Positions 44,416 to 55,640 of a stretch of 64,000 bases of DNA are shown piece after piece. A model generated the notes under the pieces. That model searched no databases and was not told the DNA's origin. It saw nothing but the letters and a program-made list of their open reading frames with translations. A program made the translations under genes and the position numbers. The stretch lies in assembly GCA_016808115.1 (NCBI GenBank), contig JAEQBH010001513.1:1054001-1118000 (forward strand), given 5' to 3'. This DNA comes from Tetrastigma voinierianum (taxonomy: Eukaryota; Streptophyta; Magnoliopsida; Vitales; Vitaceae). The first letter of the stretch is position 1. Every line of letters starts with the position of its first letter.

Positions 44416-44900
44416 GTGAACTTAAGCCTTAAATGTCTAGTCAACTACCTAATGCCCAAAGCATACATTACAAGCCTAGAAGACCTATTTGATTCTGAAG
44501 GTGGTGATGTGCCGAAATTAGTGGAGAATAATATGACTAACAAGCCTATGGGACTTAAGTCACTTGGAAGAGACTTCTATTCTTTAATGTATATCTCATA
44601 AGGCTATCTAATTTGCAAACTAGTTATAAAGGGAAGGCCAACACACACTACCACAGTAGAAATTAAGAACTGTATTGTTTTCATTCTATGAATTATTTGC
44701 TTGTTTATATAATCTGAATTGAAAATTTTAAGATTTCTGAAATAAAGCTTACTTAGAAATGACATTGCAATTGACTTTTAATAAATCTAGTTTGTTGTTA
44801 TTTTTGAAAATATAGAAAAATAAAAATGTCCTTAAAAATATTTCTGAATTGTTTGAGGACAAACAATGATTCTTTTCTTTTTTTAAGGATAAGAAAAACT
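44416..44900 (+). other. 3' end of the interior of element E
   Basis: An open stretch at 44,416-44,601 (LEDLFDSEGGDVPKLVEN and so on) is not recognised. Further right, tttgaggacaaacaatg followed by a purine tract is a standard Athila-like tail. D ends exactly at its left edge, so D may have inserted into E. Confidence 0.5.
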
Positions 44901-44913
44901 TTAAGTTTGGGGG
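44901..44913 (+). other. Polypurine tract of element E
   Basis: ttaagtttgggggtg just before the LTR start, same type as the tract of C at 6,935. Confidence 0.75.
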
Positions 44914-46422
44914 TGTTTGAACAGTCTAAAACTCATCTAATTTTAAGCCAATTTTTCATGCATATTTTAGAGCTTGATGTCCAACTTAATGCAAAATTAT
45001 AGAGTCTTAACCCAAATTTGTGTTTTGTATAAATTTAGAGAAAATAAGCATAAAAGTAAGAAAAAACAACAAACTGCAGTGAAAAAGTCCAATGTCGTGA
45101 CATCATTCCAAAGTCATGACATCAGTTGACCAGTGTTGCGACATCAACAAGCAACCAAGTCTTTATTTGCAACATCAAGATGAAGAATGTCGTGACATAG
45201 AGGATCAAAGTCGCAAGAAGAAGAAATCAAAGTTGCAACATTAGTTGGGCAATGTCGCGACATCGACTCAATGTTGTGACATCACAAGTAAGAGTCGCGA
45301 CATCAGAACATGGGCACAATAATGAAGACATCAAGTCTAATGTCACGACATTAGCTATGACATAAAAAGCAATGTTGCGACATAAGAAGATCAGAGAGTT
45401 ACGACATTAAAGCAAAGCTACAATGTTGGAGGCAATTTCCAATGTGGCGACATAAGTGGCGACATCAGACCAATGTAGCGATATTGACATTTAGAGTCCC
45501 GACACTGTACGGAAAGGCAAAAATCCAAACGTTCAACACCAAAAGCAATGTCGCGACATCACAACAGCAACATTGCGACATTATATCAATGTGGCGACAT
45601 CAACATTTAGAATGGAGACATTGTGCTTATATCCAAAATCCAATGTCGTGACACCTAAATGGAGCCACGACATCACATAAGCGATGTCGCGGAGATCGGG
45701 CCGCACATCAAGCGACTAGGTAGAACTGCTTTGGGCTTTTCGATATCCGCTTTTTTTCGCCGTTTATAGGCCCAAATCTCTAAATTTTTAAATGTGTTTC
45801 TGGTGGTTGGATGATGGTGATTAGCAATAAGAAGGAGTAGATATAAGTATTTTCAGAGCTTAGGAGCAATTGATTTTAGTAGTAGTTGTTTCTAGGAATA
45901 TCATAGAGCATATTTTCTTTTTTTAGTATTTTATTTCTTTTCTTTTCTTCTTGTATTTCTTTTATTTTCCTTTTGTTAGAACTAAAATAGTTGATGTGAG
46001 ATGTAATCTTGAGATGGGATCAATGAATATTTAGGTCCACTTTGTGTCTGAACTTTAAGGTTTTCTTGAATTTATTTATATAATCCTTTTTCTTCAATTT
46101 ATGTTTACAGCTTCAATGAATTTGTCTAACCAACTAGTCATTATCGTCCCTGAACCAATGATGGAAGCTAAGCTCTTGCTGGGAAGGGATTTGGTGTTAT
46201 AGTTATGATTTGTAGTATTTAAATGTTGTTTTGGGTTCCAAAAACTGGACTGGTTTAATTGGTATATGTTCATGTAGTGAATTGTTCTTAATATCAGGGC
46301 ATTATACCAAGAATAGAGTTGTATATGAGTTCTAATTTCGAAGAGGCCCATTCCTAAGAGCACACGACCAGTAACTTAGGGTAGGTTTGACTGATATATT
46401 TAGAACTAATAAACTCTGAATG
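44914..46422 (+). repeat. 3' LTR of element E, truncated
   Basis: Starts TGTTTGAACAGTC, then ctaaaactcatctaattttaagcc, the same opening as LTR F at 46,423. Contains a palindrome array and, after it, a TATA-like gtttataggccc at 45,762 and a CT-rich stretch (45,910-45,980) matching those of D. It stops at about half the family length, where LTR F starts. Open frames inside have no match. Confidence 0.75.
45090..45700. repeat. Palindrome array, LTR E
   Basis: Exact copies near 45,257 and 45,548. Paired arrangement is visible, for example atgtcgcgacatc, six bases, atgttgtgacatc near 45,255-45,285. Variants include tgtggcgaca and tgtagcgata as well as CpG transitions. Confidence 0.88.
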
Positions 46423-47693
46423 TGATGAGTCCTAAACTCATCTATTTTTAGTCCATTTTTCTTGCATTGTTTCATAAGTTTATAATTCATTTTAATGCAG
46501 AATTATGGAATAATCATAAACTTTTTGTTTTGTAGGTTTTGAATGCAAAAGAAGAAAATCCAACAAGAAAAGAAAAGAAAAATTTGCTTAGGTAGAAATG
46601 TCGCGTCATAATTTCAGAATGTCGCGACAAAAGCTCAAGGTAACTAGCAAAGCTATGTCACAACAAGCAATGATATGTTGCAACAAGACAAAGCTGAGCT
46701 CAAGTTGGAAGTAAAGGTTGTTGCGACATTTCACAACTTTGTCACGACATAATATGAGAAGGATTGAATGATAAATGTTGCAACAACAAAGGATGGATTT
46801 TTATGTCGCGACATTGTCTAAGAAGTTCCTAAAGAAGAATGTCGTGACATTCTTTTGCTTTATCGCAACATAAAGAAATGAAGTAGGAAGAAAGTATGTC
46901 ACGACACAACAAAACTATGTCGTGACACAACAAAACTATGTTGCGACATAAAATGGCTATCTAAAGGGGCAAAACAAAACAATTTGGTCACGACAAAGGT
47001 TTTTATGTTGCAAAAAAAATTTCAATGAAAGACAAGAGAAAAGCAGAAAATATGTCGCGATATTTTCAAAGTATGTCATGACATAGAGTTCAAAAGTTAG
47101 CATAGCAAGGCAAGAAAAAATGTTGCGATAGAGAAGTTTTATGTCTCGACAATCATAACATAATGTTGAGAATGAACTCTGTCACGACATAGGATTTTAT
47201 TGTCGCGACAAAGATTAAGAAGAACTACAAAAAGAATGTCGCAACACAAAAATTTATGTCGCAACATAATGATGAGCTAAAGGCAGAGATATTTATAGCG
47301 ACAATCAAAAGCCATGTCGCGACATTCATTGAAGAGAAGCACCTAGAAGAGAACTGCAGAATGTCACAACATTTCCAAGACTATTGCGATACAGTTAGAG
47401 AAAAAGAGTGAATTTATGTCGTGACATTCCAAACTTATGTCGCAACATAAAACAAAGCTGAAGAATGAGAAACTCTATCGCGACATAAAAATTTTATGTC
47501 GTGACACAATGAAGAGCAGCAAGAAGGAAACTTTGTCACAACAAAAATTTTTATGTTGCTACAATCACAAGACGAATTTAGCTAAGCTCTATTGCGACAT
47601 TTTCAAAGTTTGTCATGACATAATTCCAGAAAAGGGCACAAAACACTATCACAACATAACATTGCAAGCCATGACAAAAAGCTAGAGGACAAA
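46423..47693 (+). repeat. LTR head F (5' part of an Athila-like LTR)
   Basis: Starts TGATGAGTCCTAAACTC and runs through ttttagtccatttttcttgcattg and tagaattatggaataat-type sequence into the array, then stops where the next LTR start (G) occurs. It lacks a TATA region and 3' half. These would be expected right of G and H if G inserted here. Confidence 0.75.
46590..47690. repeat. Palindrome array, LTR F
   Basis: About 1.1 kb. Exact copies near 46,619, 46,805, 47,200 and 47,315; the pattern of two palindromes separated by 10-20 bases is frequent. CpG-transition variants dominate the rest. Confidence 0.9.
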
Positions 47694-48059
47694 TGATGAG
47701 CTTAAAGTTAACGTCCATTTTCGCCCATTTTCCGATTACTTCTAGTCTAAAAAAAGACTTATTTATGTGCAGAAATGTTAATAACTCACCAAACTGCTAT
47801 GCAAAGCAGAAATTCAAAAGAAAGAGGATATTGGCAAAGAAAAGGAGCAGAACCCGTCGAAAGCAGAATGACACGACCGGGTCAATGATGTCAGAACAGG
47901 AGAAGTGCGCGCGAGGAAGAAAGGACTGTTGTAGTGACGCCTGACAGTTGACGGCGAATCGCATCAAGGTCGCAACCACAAAACTCCACCGCAACATAAG
48001 CGGCAACTGGCGTAACGAGCAGTCACAACGTAACCCAAGTCGTGCAACTATAAATTAAT

Positions 48060-48565
48060 GAAGAACAGCATATGATGTCGCAACACAATTTTTGAGGTCG
48101 CCATGTAATCAAGGCCGATAAGACATGGAGGTTGTGACACCGAATAGAAGTCGCGACATAAGATTTTCAAGAGACAAAAATTGAGGTCGCGACATCTAGA
48201 AGAGGTCATGACATCAGTTGCAAAGAACTAAGGTCGCGACGTCATTCAAAGGGTCGCTATATCGCCAGGCGGAATTGGCGTCGCGACGCCATCAGGCTGG
48301 TCGCGAAGACATCACCAGAAGAACTAAGGTCGCGACGCCATTCAAAGGGTCGCTACATCAGTTGCAAAGATTCAAGGTCGCGACGCCATTCAGTTGGTCG
48401 CGACATCGCTTGCAAGTGAACGGCGGGTCGCGAAGATTTAGCTTGGCCGCGACATCGTGATCCAAGGGATGCTAAAGGCAAGTCACGACCAAATAAAGCT
48501 TCACATGTAAATTCGAGATGAATCGAGGTCGCGACAAAGAATCGAGGTCGCGACATTAACAACAA
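48060..48565. repeat. Palindrome array, LTR G, GGTCGCGAC variant with about 50-bp units
   Basis: Here the core is aggtcgcgac instead of tgtcgcgac. Near-identical units start at 48,230, 48,279, 48,325 and 48,375 (aaggtcgcgacgccattca type, then ggtcgctacatc). So this copy has re-amplified a different unit from that of C. Confidence 0.88.
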
Positions 48566-48622
48566 ATGGGCCGCTTAACTGAACTAATAAGGAGGTGCAT
48601 CAAGCATGGCCTAACTCGAACC

Positions 48623-48630
48623 CTATAAAT
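48623..48630 (+). promoter_or_regulatory. TATA box in LTR G
   Basis: ccctataaatacgcac, 58 bases after the array; nearly the same as the box of C at 5,435. Confidence 0.75.
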
Positions 48631-50111
48631 ACGCACTGCCATCAAGGAAATAAATTTCTCGCTACTAAAAAGATCCGGTAAATAAGGCTCTGATTTTAAT
48701 TTCTTTCTTTCGCTTTTTTGTTTTAGATTAGTTTGTTATTTCGCTCAAATTCGGTCCGGATCGCTAGTCATAAAGTAGAAGCCGAATGCATAATTCTATT
48801 TCTTTCAAATTATCGCCTCGATTTCACCAATTCCGCATAAATTTGAATTTGGATATCCGCCTCGATTTACAAAGGGGTTTACTTGATCAAGAAGCCATTA
48901 TAGGGTGTAATCTAAAGGATTTAGAAACCCAAATATCAATGTGACTTTGTTATCGAATTATCTTTCCCGCAGAATTTCATCGTGGCTATCGAACTATCGC
49001 TTGTAAATCTACTACCGGTTTTTGGTATTCTATAATCGACATTCCAATGTAAGCCGCCTTATACCCATAATGTGATCGTCTCATCAGCTCGATTTCCAGG
49101 AGGCCCTCCGAGACACAGAGAAGCGCAATCCCGAGAGTTGACTTAACAATTTCGAAAGGTATGAATCTGAGCAATGGTGATCTAATGAGCTCTGTGAATT
49201 TAAATCGATAAATCTTCTGCTCACTTGAAATCGAGAATGAGTTGAATGACTTATCCATTTAAACAAGCAGAGAGTTCACCTCGATTCGAACAGTACGTTC
49301 AATCCCATGTTAGCAAGGATCTAATCAAGGAAAGGGATGAATCGTCTTTAATTCTGATAAGGGAAACCAAGAAAGTGTAAACTCATGCTATGACTATGTA
49401 TTAGAGTTAAGGCTCATGTACCCATGTTCCGGTATTAAGTATTGAAAAGAAAAAATAACCGTAACAAGGCAACCTGCATTAAAAGTAGTTATCTAACTCT
49501 CCGCTTCAAAGAAACAAGGAAGATTAGATGATGAACAAAGGGCGTATGGAGAGATCCAACCGCATCATCATATTCCTTGGATAGGTTTTAAATCAGGTTC
49601 ACGGCTAAAGTTTCAGCAGTAATCAAGTAGAATTGATGCCATAATAGCGATTTTCAATGCTCCCTTTAAAGATAACTATGCAAATCGAATTTGTTATTTT
49701 AAATTTTCGACCATTTTGTTATTAATTCACATATCTTAGGCTTTTTACATTTCAAGGTTTGCAAAGCTGATTCCAATTGCCTATCGCAGTCCAAAATAAG
49801 ATAGAGTCTGAGTAGTCAAAGGCTGATCGAGAATTCTCGAGATCTCCGGATCGATATCCTGACTTAAATCCAATTTACTACTTGTTCGACCAGACACTTG
49901 GCAAAGATCCTCGATCAAAACCAGAAAGAAAAATGATTTACTCTAAGAAAATGTACTTTTTAATCATTAAGTAATAGATAAGGAACACAACAAACAAGTT
50001 TCTCCAAAACAATATTCATTATCGATAATAGTCCTTTGGGGCGAGCACATCATAAATTTGTATAGTGTTTTGATCCATCATCATCATCACGTAAAGAGGT
50101 GAACAAGTTTT

Positions 50112-50130
50112 TGGCACTGGCTACGGATCG
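50112..50130 (+). other. Primer-binding site of G, tRNA-Asp type, mutated
   Basis: TGGCACTGGCTACGGATCG against TGGCGCCGTTGCCGGGGATCG: recognisable, with several changes. It follows the LTR end by seven bases, as in C. Confidence 0.75.
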
Positions 50131-50495
50131 CAAAGAATTGTGAATCAATATTCGCACTAAAAAGTGAAATACTAATTTACATAATTTATAAAGAGTAATA
50201 GAAAATTTGCAAAATATGATTCAATAGCGAGCTTAGCAAGCAATCGAAATTTTTGTAGAGCTTTTCATGTTAAATACAATTTTGGTAACATCGACTCCAT
50301 TTTATCTTATATTACTTCAGGAGTTAATTCATGCACATGAAGCAGGAGTCGAATTATTGCCACTAGACACCGAGATCGAAAGAACACTTGCAGATTGGCA
50401 GCGCAAGAGCGTAAATAAAGTAGACGGTGCATAAAAGATTTGATCTGCACCAACTGTAGATTCCGCAAAGAAGTACCTTAAGAGCGGTAGACACC

Positions 50496-52000
50496 ATGGA
50501 GGACTCTAGAGACCGCTTATCCAAGATGAATACCAAAGAAATGCAGATACCAGCGATAGGGATGCTAACAATTTCCAGCCTGCCAAATTTCGATCACCAT
50601 CGTTTCAACAAAACCAATTCACTGTGTCACTCCCTCCAAGATCCCAACGAACACTTGGGACGCTTCAGAATGGCCAATACAAATGAACAATGGTGTGAGG
50701 CCGGTTATTGCTTACAAATGTTTCCATTCTCTTTTAAGAGATATACCGGTGATCAGGTTCGACTCACTACCATATGGATCCGTTAATACATGGAAGAGCC
50801 GATGAAGCTTACCCGCGCATTCTTTCCTCCTCCTCACTTTGAAAGATGAGGAAATTACTACTTTCAAACAAGGGAAATATGAGAGTCTGTACACTACTTG
50901 GGAGAGATACAAGAGGTCATTAAGAGATGTCCCATGTAATGATGCATCAAGACAATAAACGGACATCTTCTATCACTCCATGAATTATACCTCAAAAGGT
51001 ATAATAGATGCAAATTTTACTTACTGGAGCATTCTGTAAGAAGTTAAGAGCGTAAGAAGCAAGATAGTTGGATCGAGGATCTTGCCAGGTGCAACATGAG
51101 ACCTCCTTTCCTCGAATCCTCGTGTGGAGCAAAGAAGCAGAAAGCCAAAGGAAATGGAATTGATTGAGCTCGAACAAGATGCTCGCCATGAGGCTAAGTC
51201 GATGCATCACGACGGCTGATAAAAGAATGCACTCGCAAATGAGAGTAGGAGTAGTGGAAAGAGAACAAAGGAGTAAATACGCCGAGGGGCGCAATAAGAG
51301 GTTTCTAAGTGCAAAGGAGGAGGCTAACTATTCAACGGAGCAGAGAGCATATCATTTCAAGCCTAACCCCAACCCGCTAACCCATTATACCTCAAAGATT
51401 AAGGAATCCATGAGAATTTCTTATGGGCGGAGGAGCACAACACGTCCCAAGACATGGGCAAAATTTTCAACAAGGGTATGCTCCACCAAGGTTCCAAAAG
51501 AAGAAGAACAAAGAGGCGTAAATGAATATCGTACGAAAAGGCTCAAATTTGAAACCATGTCATAGCCTACGGGGAAACAGAAGTCAGCTGAACTTCCATG
51601 AACAAAGTCTGCGTATCTGGAAGCTTCAATACCACTCAAATTTTCGACGACCACCAATGCCTCTCTAAGAACTGAGACACAATGAAAATCGTCCCGACCT
51701 TGCAGAACCAAATTAAAGATGTTTCTTCCGCTGACACGAAGAAAATCTGGGTAAGACTGACAAGAAGGCAACCGTGTTGGGAAAGAATTGTAGAAGGAAA
51801 AGTCGTAGAAAGATAAAGGCAAATAAGGAGAAGGAAGCCTAGAAATGTGTCGAAATACCTGGAGAAAGAAAGGAAGAAGGAGTTAAAGAATAAGAAGAAG
51901 AAAGCATAAGAAGAAAGCCCAAACTTCCTATGCCTGTATCCCATTCCCGCAGAGACCGGCAAAAGTCAAGGATGAGGAGCAGCCTCGCGGTTTTTTAAAG
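50496..52000 (+). pseudogene. Gag of element G
   Basis: Capsid blocks in changing frames: DPNEHLGRF (50,643), QMFPFSF (50,718), then EEITTFKQGKYESLY, TTWERYKRSLRDVPCNDASR, a stop, and FYHSMNYTSKGIIDANFTY (50,850-51,030). This is the Athila-like capsid order (DPNEHL, FPFSL, TFKQ.E.E.LY..WERYK). The C-terminal part (51,060-52,000) is not readable with confidence. The 133-codon frames near 51,164-51,822 are opposite-strand overlaps without a family match. Confidence 0.75.
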
Positions 52001-52204
52001 CTTTCTGTTGGAGATAAGTATGCCATTCACGTATGGTAACTCAATGCCACTTTATGCCAAATTTTTTGAAAGAAATTTTAAGCAAGAAGAAGATTTGCAA
52101 GAGGAAGGAGTAGTGAATCGACCGCTACTGGGCGTTGATAAAGAAGAATTTTACCAGAAGATGAAAGCACTGTGAAGTTTCACCATTCCTTGCACCATCG
52201 AGGA

Positions 52205-52500
52205 TTTGAAATTAAAAGCCTTTTGTGACTCCTGCAAGTATTAACTTAATGCCATTATCTCGCTGCAAGGAAATTAAGTTTGGGGGAGCTTTACTCCCCA
52301 CTATTGTTACCTCCAAATGGCGCATGCACAATGGGCAAAACCTGAAGGAGTCATTGAAGATGTGCTTGTTAAGGTGGGGAAATTTGTTTTTCCTGTCGAC
52401 TTTGTCATCCTGGACATTGAAGAAGATTCACAAGTCCCTCTGCTACTAGGAAGACCATTCTTAAAGTAACCTGGAGCCTACGTAATAGATATGCGTATGG
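52205..52500 (+). pseudogene. Aspartic protease of element G
   Basis: Catalytic D-S at 52,216, frameshift, then ASINLMPLSRCKEIKFGGAL (52,230-52,290), EGVIEDVLVKVGKFVFPVDF, VILDIEEDSQVPLLLGRPFL (52,345-52,465), a stop, and GAYVIDM. Same order as in D. Confidence 0.85.
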
Positions 52501-53345
52501 GAGTTCTCACCTCAAGGTCGGGAGAAGTTATAGTCGACTTCAACTGGCCGCAAAGCTTGAAGAATTTAGACATAGATAGGGAAGATTACAAGTTAGTAGA
52601 TGATTTCTATCTTAACAACTCTGATTGTTATTATGATTGTAATGCTCAACTTCCTATCAATGAAAATGAGATGAATTTCCAATATATTAAAGGTGTTAAT
52701 TCTGATTTTCCGCATCTATTACACCCATTGACAACGTGAATCGTCTTAAACAAAACAATGGACAATGGAGAAAAATAATGAAGAAAAGGAATTTCATCAA
52801 GAGACCAGCGCGTATGGGTTAGTTTTAAAAGAGCTGTCATCCAAGTATGCTTACTCGAGCCACAAAGAGTAAGCTGCCAATATTTCGCTAGACTCGATCA
52901 AGAATGTAAGCCGCTTGAAAATTTTAAGAATTATCAGAGTCGATTGCTTAGTCCATGTATGAATTAAAGGGTATCACCGTCAATATGCATGCACAAAATA
53001 TCGTTGAGAGGGGTGAAATGCAAACCATTTGTTGAACATCAAAGAAGACTGAATCGAGTCATGAAAGAAGTAGTCAGAAAGGAAGTTCTCAAATGGTTGA
53101 ATGCTGGTTTTATATACGCAACTCGCATACCCACGTGGTTCCTATGAAAGCGGTTCACCGTGATCCGAAATGAAAAAATGAGTTAATTCCAACAAGAATC
53201 CGCGGATGTGGATGGAGAGTAAGTATCGACACGGTCGGAACACAAAGAACCGTAGCGATCATTTCCCATCGCTTCTTCATTGATCGACAGGGACTATTAC
53301 CCGATCCATCTGCCTAAGACGACTCGCTTAAATGGCGAAAATGTG
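52501..53345 (+). pseudogene. Protease-RT linker and truncated RT of element G
   Basis: The linker is open (to 52,737): DFNWPQSLKNLDIDREDYKL, VDDFYLNNSDCYYDCNAQLP, NENEMNFQYIKG, matching the linker of D. RT starts near 53,025 with VEHQRRLN, MKEVVRKEVLKWLNAGFIYA and TWFLMKAVHRDP, then becomes badly shifted (WRVSID, HRFFIDRQ) and stops near 53,345 at the edge of H. Confidence 0.75.
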
Positions 53346-53398
53346 GGTTGATTTTCGACTTTAGAAAACTGGCCCTCGAGGAGGACGCTTTTTCTTTT

Positions 53399-53408
53399 GG
53401 AGTCGCCA
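53399..53408 (-). other. Primer-binding site next to the left LTR of H (TGGCGACTCC)
   Basis: Plus strand ttttggagtcgccactta is a very common plant motif at the LTR-interior border of Tat-lineage elements; on the minus strand it gives TGGCGACTCC, possibly a tRNA-Arg complement. Left of it only about 50 bases of leader remain (53,346-53,398) before G. As with C, a leader beyond what should be the 3' LTR points to a tandem or recombined copy. Confidence 0.55.
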
Positions 53409-53957
53409 CTTACTTTTTGTTGTTATTTTATAAAGTAGGAAAACCAAGTAAGAAACAAAAACCCCAATGACTCCAAAAAGATGGAAAAAGCTGTGATTTA
53501 AAACTAGATTTCCCCGGGGTCCGGTCGTGTTATCGATCGGCAAGGTACCTCTATACGAGGCACCCTCTAGGCCCTAACTCGGCCCTACTACAGTGAATTG
53601 GGTATGTAGGGAAGATATGGTCACGGTGACGATAGTCTCCTAGGCTAAACATACAACTTAGATCAGACCAACCTAATTGGTATCTAGCATGCTTAAAAAA
53701 CACTCAACCAAAAGGGCAAATGGCGCTGCACTGCGGTCCCCGCCACGTACTACATCATGTGTTAACTAACAAACATAGCAAGCATGCATGACACTCCAAA
53801 CACAAAGCATCTATGTAAAATTCATTACCCAACATTAAAGCACATACTGTGGTCCCTAGCCAAGACCGTGATAAGAGGTTAGTCAGACATTTGGAGCATA
53901 CTGCTTCTCAAAATTAAATACCAGCAAAGCAAAGTACTCCAAACTGGAGGCTCGAAA
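53409..53957 (-). other. Probable LTR end of H, non-coding
   Basis: Contains ccccggggtccgg and ggtacctctatacgaggcaccc, the sort of sequence found next to this primer site in Tat elements. No ORF. Confidence 0.45.
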
Positions 53958-55640
53958 ACCCAACCTAATGAAATCTCATGGTTCGGGTTTCCCAACTAGT
54001 CCAAATGGTTGGGAGAAAAAATTTGGGAATTTCAGAAACCTTCCTTACAAAGTCAGGAATCTGTAAAGATAAACGGAGTGCAATTCCGACTCCGAATGAC
54101 CAAGAACCAACACAAATAACACAAACTACCAAAACTGCAATTCCAGCAAACCGAACCTAATGAACCGGCTGGTTCGGTTTACCAACCAGTCCAGACGGTT
54201 GAGAAAAGATTTCAAAAAATTTCAGAACCTTCCTTACAAAGTCAGGAATTCAAAAAGATAAACGGAGTGCAATTCCGACTCCGAATGACCAAGAACCAAC
54301 ACAAATAACACAAACTACCCAAACTGCAATTCCAGCAAACCGAACCTAATGAACCGGCTGGTTCGGTTTCCCAACCAGTCCAGACGGTTGAGAAAAGATT
54401 TCAAAAAATTTTAGAACCTTCCTTACAAAGTCAGGAATTCAAAAAAATAAACGGAGTGCAATTCCGACTCCGAATGACCAAGAACCAACACAAATAACAC
54501 AAACTACCTAAACCGCATCCCAGCAAACCGAACTCTAATGAACCGGCTGGTTCGGGTTTCAACCAGTCCAGACGGGTTGAGAAAAGATTTCAAAATTTCC
54601 GAACCTTCCTTGCAGTTAGGAATTCAAAAGATAAACGGAGTGCAATTCCGACCAATGACCAAGAACCAACACAAATACACAACTACTCAAACTGCAATTC
54701 CAGCAAACTGGACCCTAATGAACCGGATGGTTCGTCAACCAGTCCATCTCGGTTGATAAAATTTAAAAAAATTTCAGAACTTTTCTTAGAAAGTCGTGAA
54801 CCAAAAACAAACGGAGTTCAATCTTCCGACTTTAACATTCAAGAACCAACACAAACAAAGCAAACTACCTAAACTGGCCGTCTTGCAAACCTAACTCCAT
54901 CGAACCGACCGATCTTGTTTCCAAACCAGTCCATCCCATTGGGCTGAGAGAGGCTCTCAAAATTTAATGTAACTTCCTAAACAAGTCAGAAATCTAAAAA
55001 CAAACGGGTTATCGATTCTCAGCTTGATGAGTGAGAACCAACAAAACCTACCAAGCTACAATTCTTAAACCGCCTTTCCCGCAAACCCAACTCTAAAATG
55101 AACACTAATCTTGTTTTCAAACCAGTCCAAATCGTTGAGAGAGGCTCAAAATTCTTCCAGAACTTTATAAAAGAGTTAGAAATCTAGTGAAACAACGGGT
55201 GATCAATTCTCAGCCTGGATGAGTGAGAACCAACCAAAAACCAACCAAGCTATCCAACCCGCTTCCCCGTAAAACCTAAACTTAAATGAACCGAATGATC
55301 CGGTTTCAACCGCCCATCTGCTGAGAGGATCTCCCCAAAATTTCGGAAACCTCTCGCGAGTGAGGAATCTAACAAAAAACAAACGGTGATCCATTCTCAT
55401 CTCTATGAGTGAGGAACCAACTAAAAATAAGACAAACTACCCAAACCGCTCTAGCAGAATCAAGTGGAACCGTTTCCCGTATGAGCGTGAAAACCGCCAA
55501 AATGGTTGAGGAGAAACCGCAAATTTGACCAGAATGTATCTTAAAGAATAGAGGAAAGCCAGGTATATTTTTACCTTCAAAACGTTAAAAGAAACAAACC
55601 GAGCATCCAAGCAAAATCAAGAACGCGGCGCTTGAGCCCT
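53958..55640. repeat. About 189-bp tandem repeat array in H, roughly nine units
   Basis: Units anchored on ccgaacctaatgaaccgg start near 53,958, 54,151, 54,340, 54,528, 54,708, 54,887, 55,084, 55,272 and 55,455 (spacing about 180-197). The units starting near 54,151 and 54,340 are almost identical; they decay to the right, and the last is barely recognisable. Each has ccagtccagacggttgag and aaacggagtgcaattccgac. Confidence 0.92.

Larger units (their letters stand above)
47694..50104 (+). repeat. 5' LTR of element G (2.4 kb)
   Basis: Starts TGATGAGCTTAAAG, like C. It is about 0.6 kb shorter than C and D, mainly through a shorter palindrome array. It ends ...gaggtgaaca before the primer site. 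Right-half landmarks shared with C in inverse: agcagagagttcacctc, gaaaatgattaactc-like atgatttactc and ttgtatagtgttttg. No genes. Confidence 0.82.
47694..53345 (+). mobile_element. Element G: Athila-like retrotransposon, + strand, cut in RT
   Basis: LTR 47,694-50,104, primer site 50,112, then gag, protease and the first part of RT in plus orientation. The element ends abruptly near 53,345 where H begins. Its missing 3' part would be beyond H. Coding blocks match those of C and D. Confidence 0.82.

Noticed and set aside
51164..51822. Two 133-codon open frames on opposite strands
   Set aside because: They overlap each other within the degraded gag region of G; neither shows a gag or other domain in that frame.
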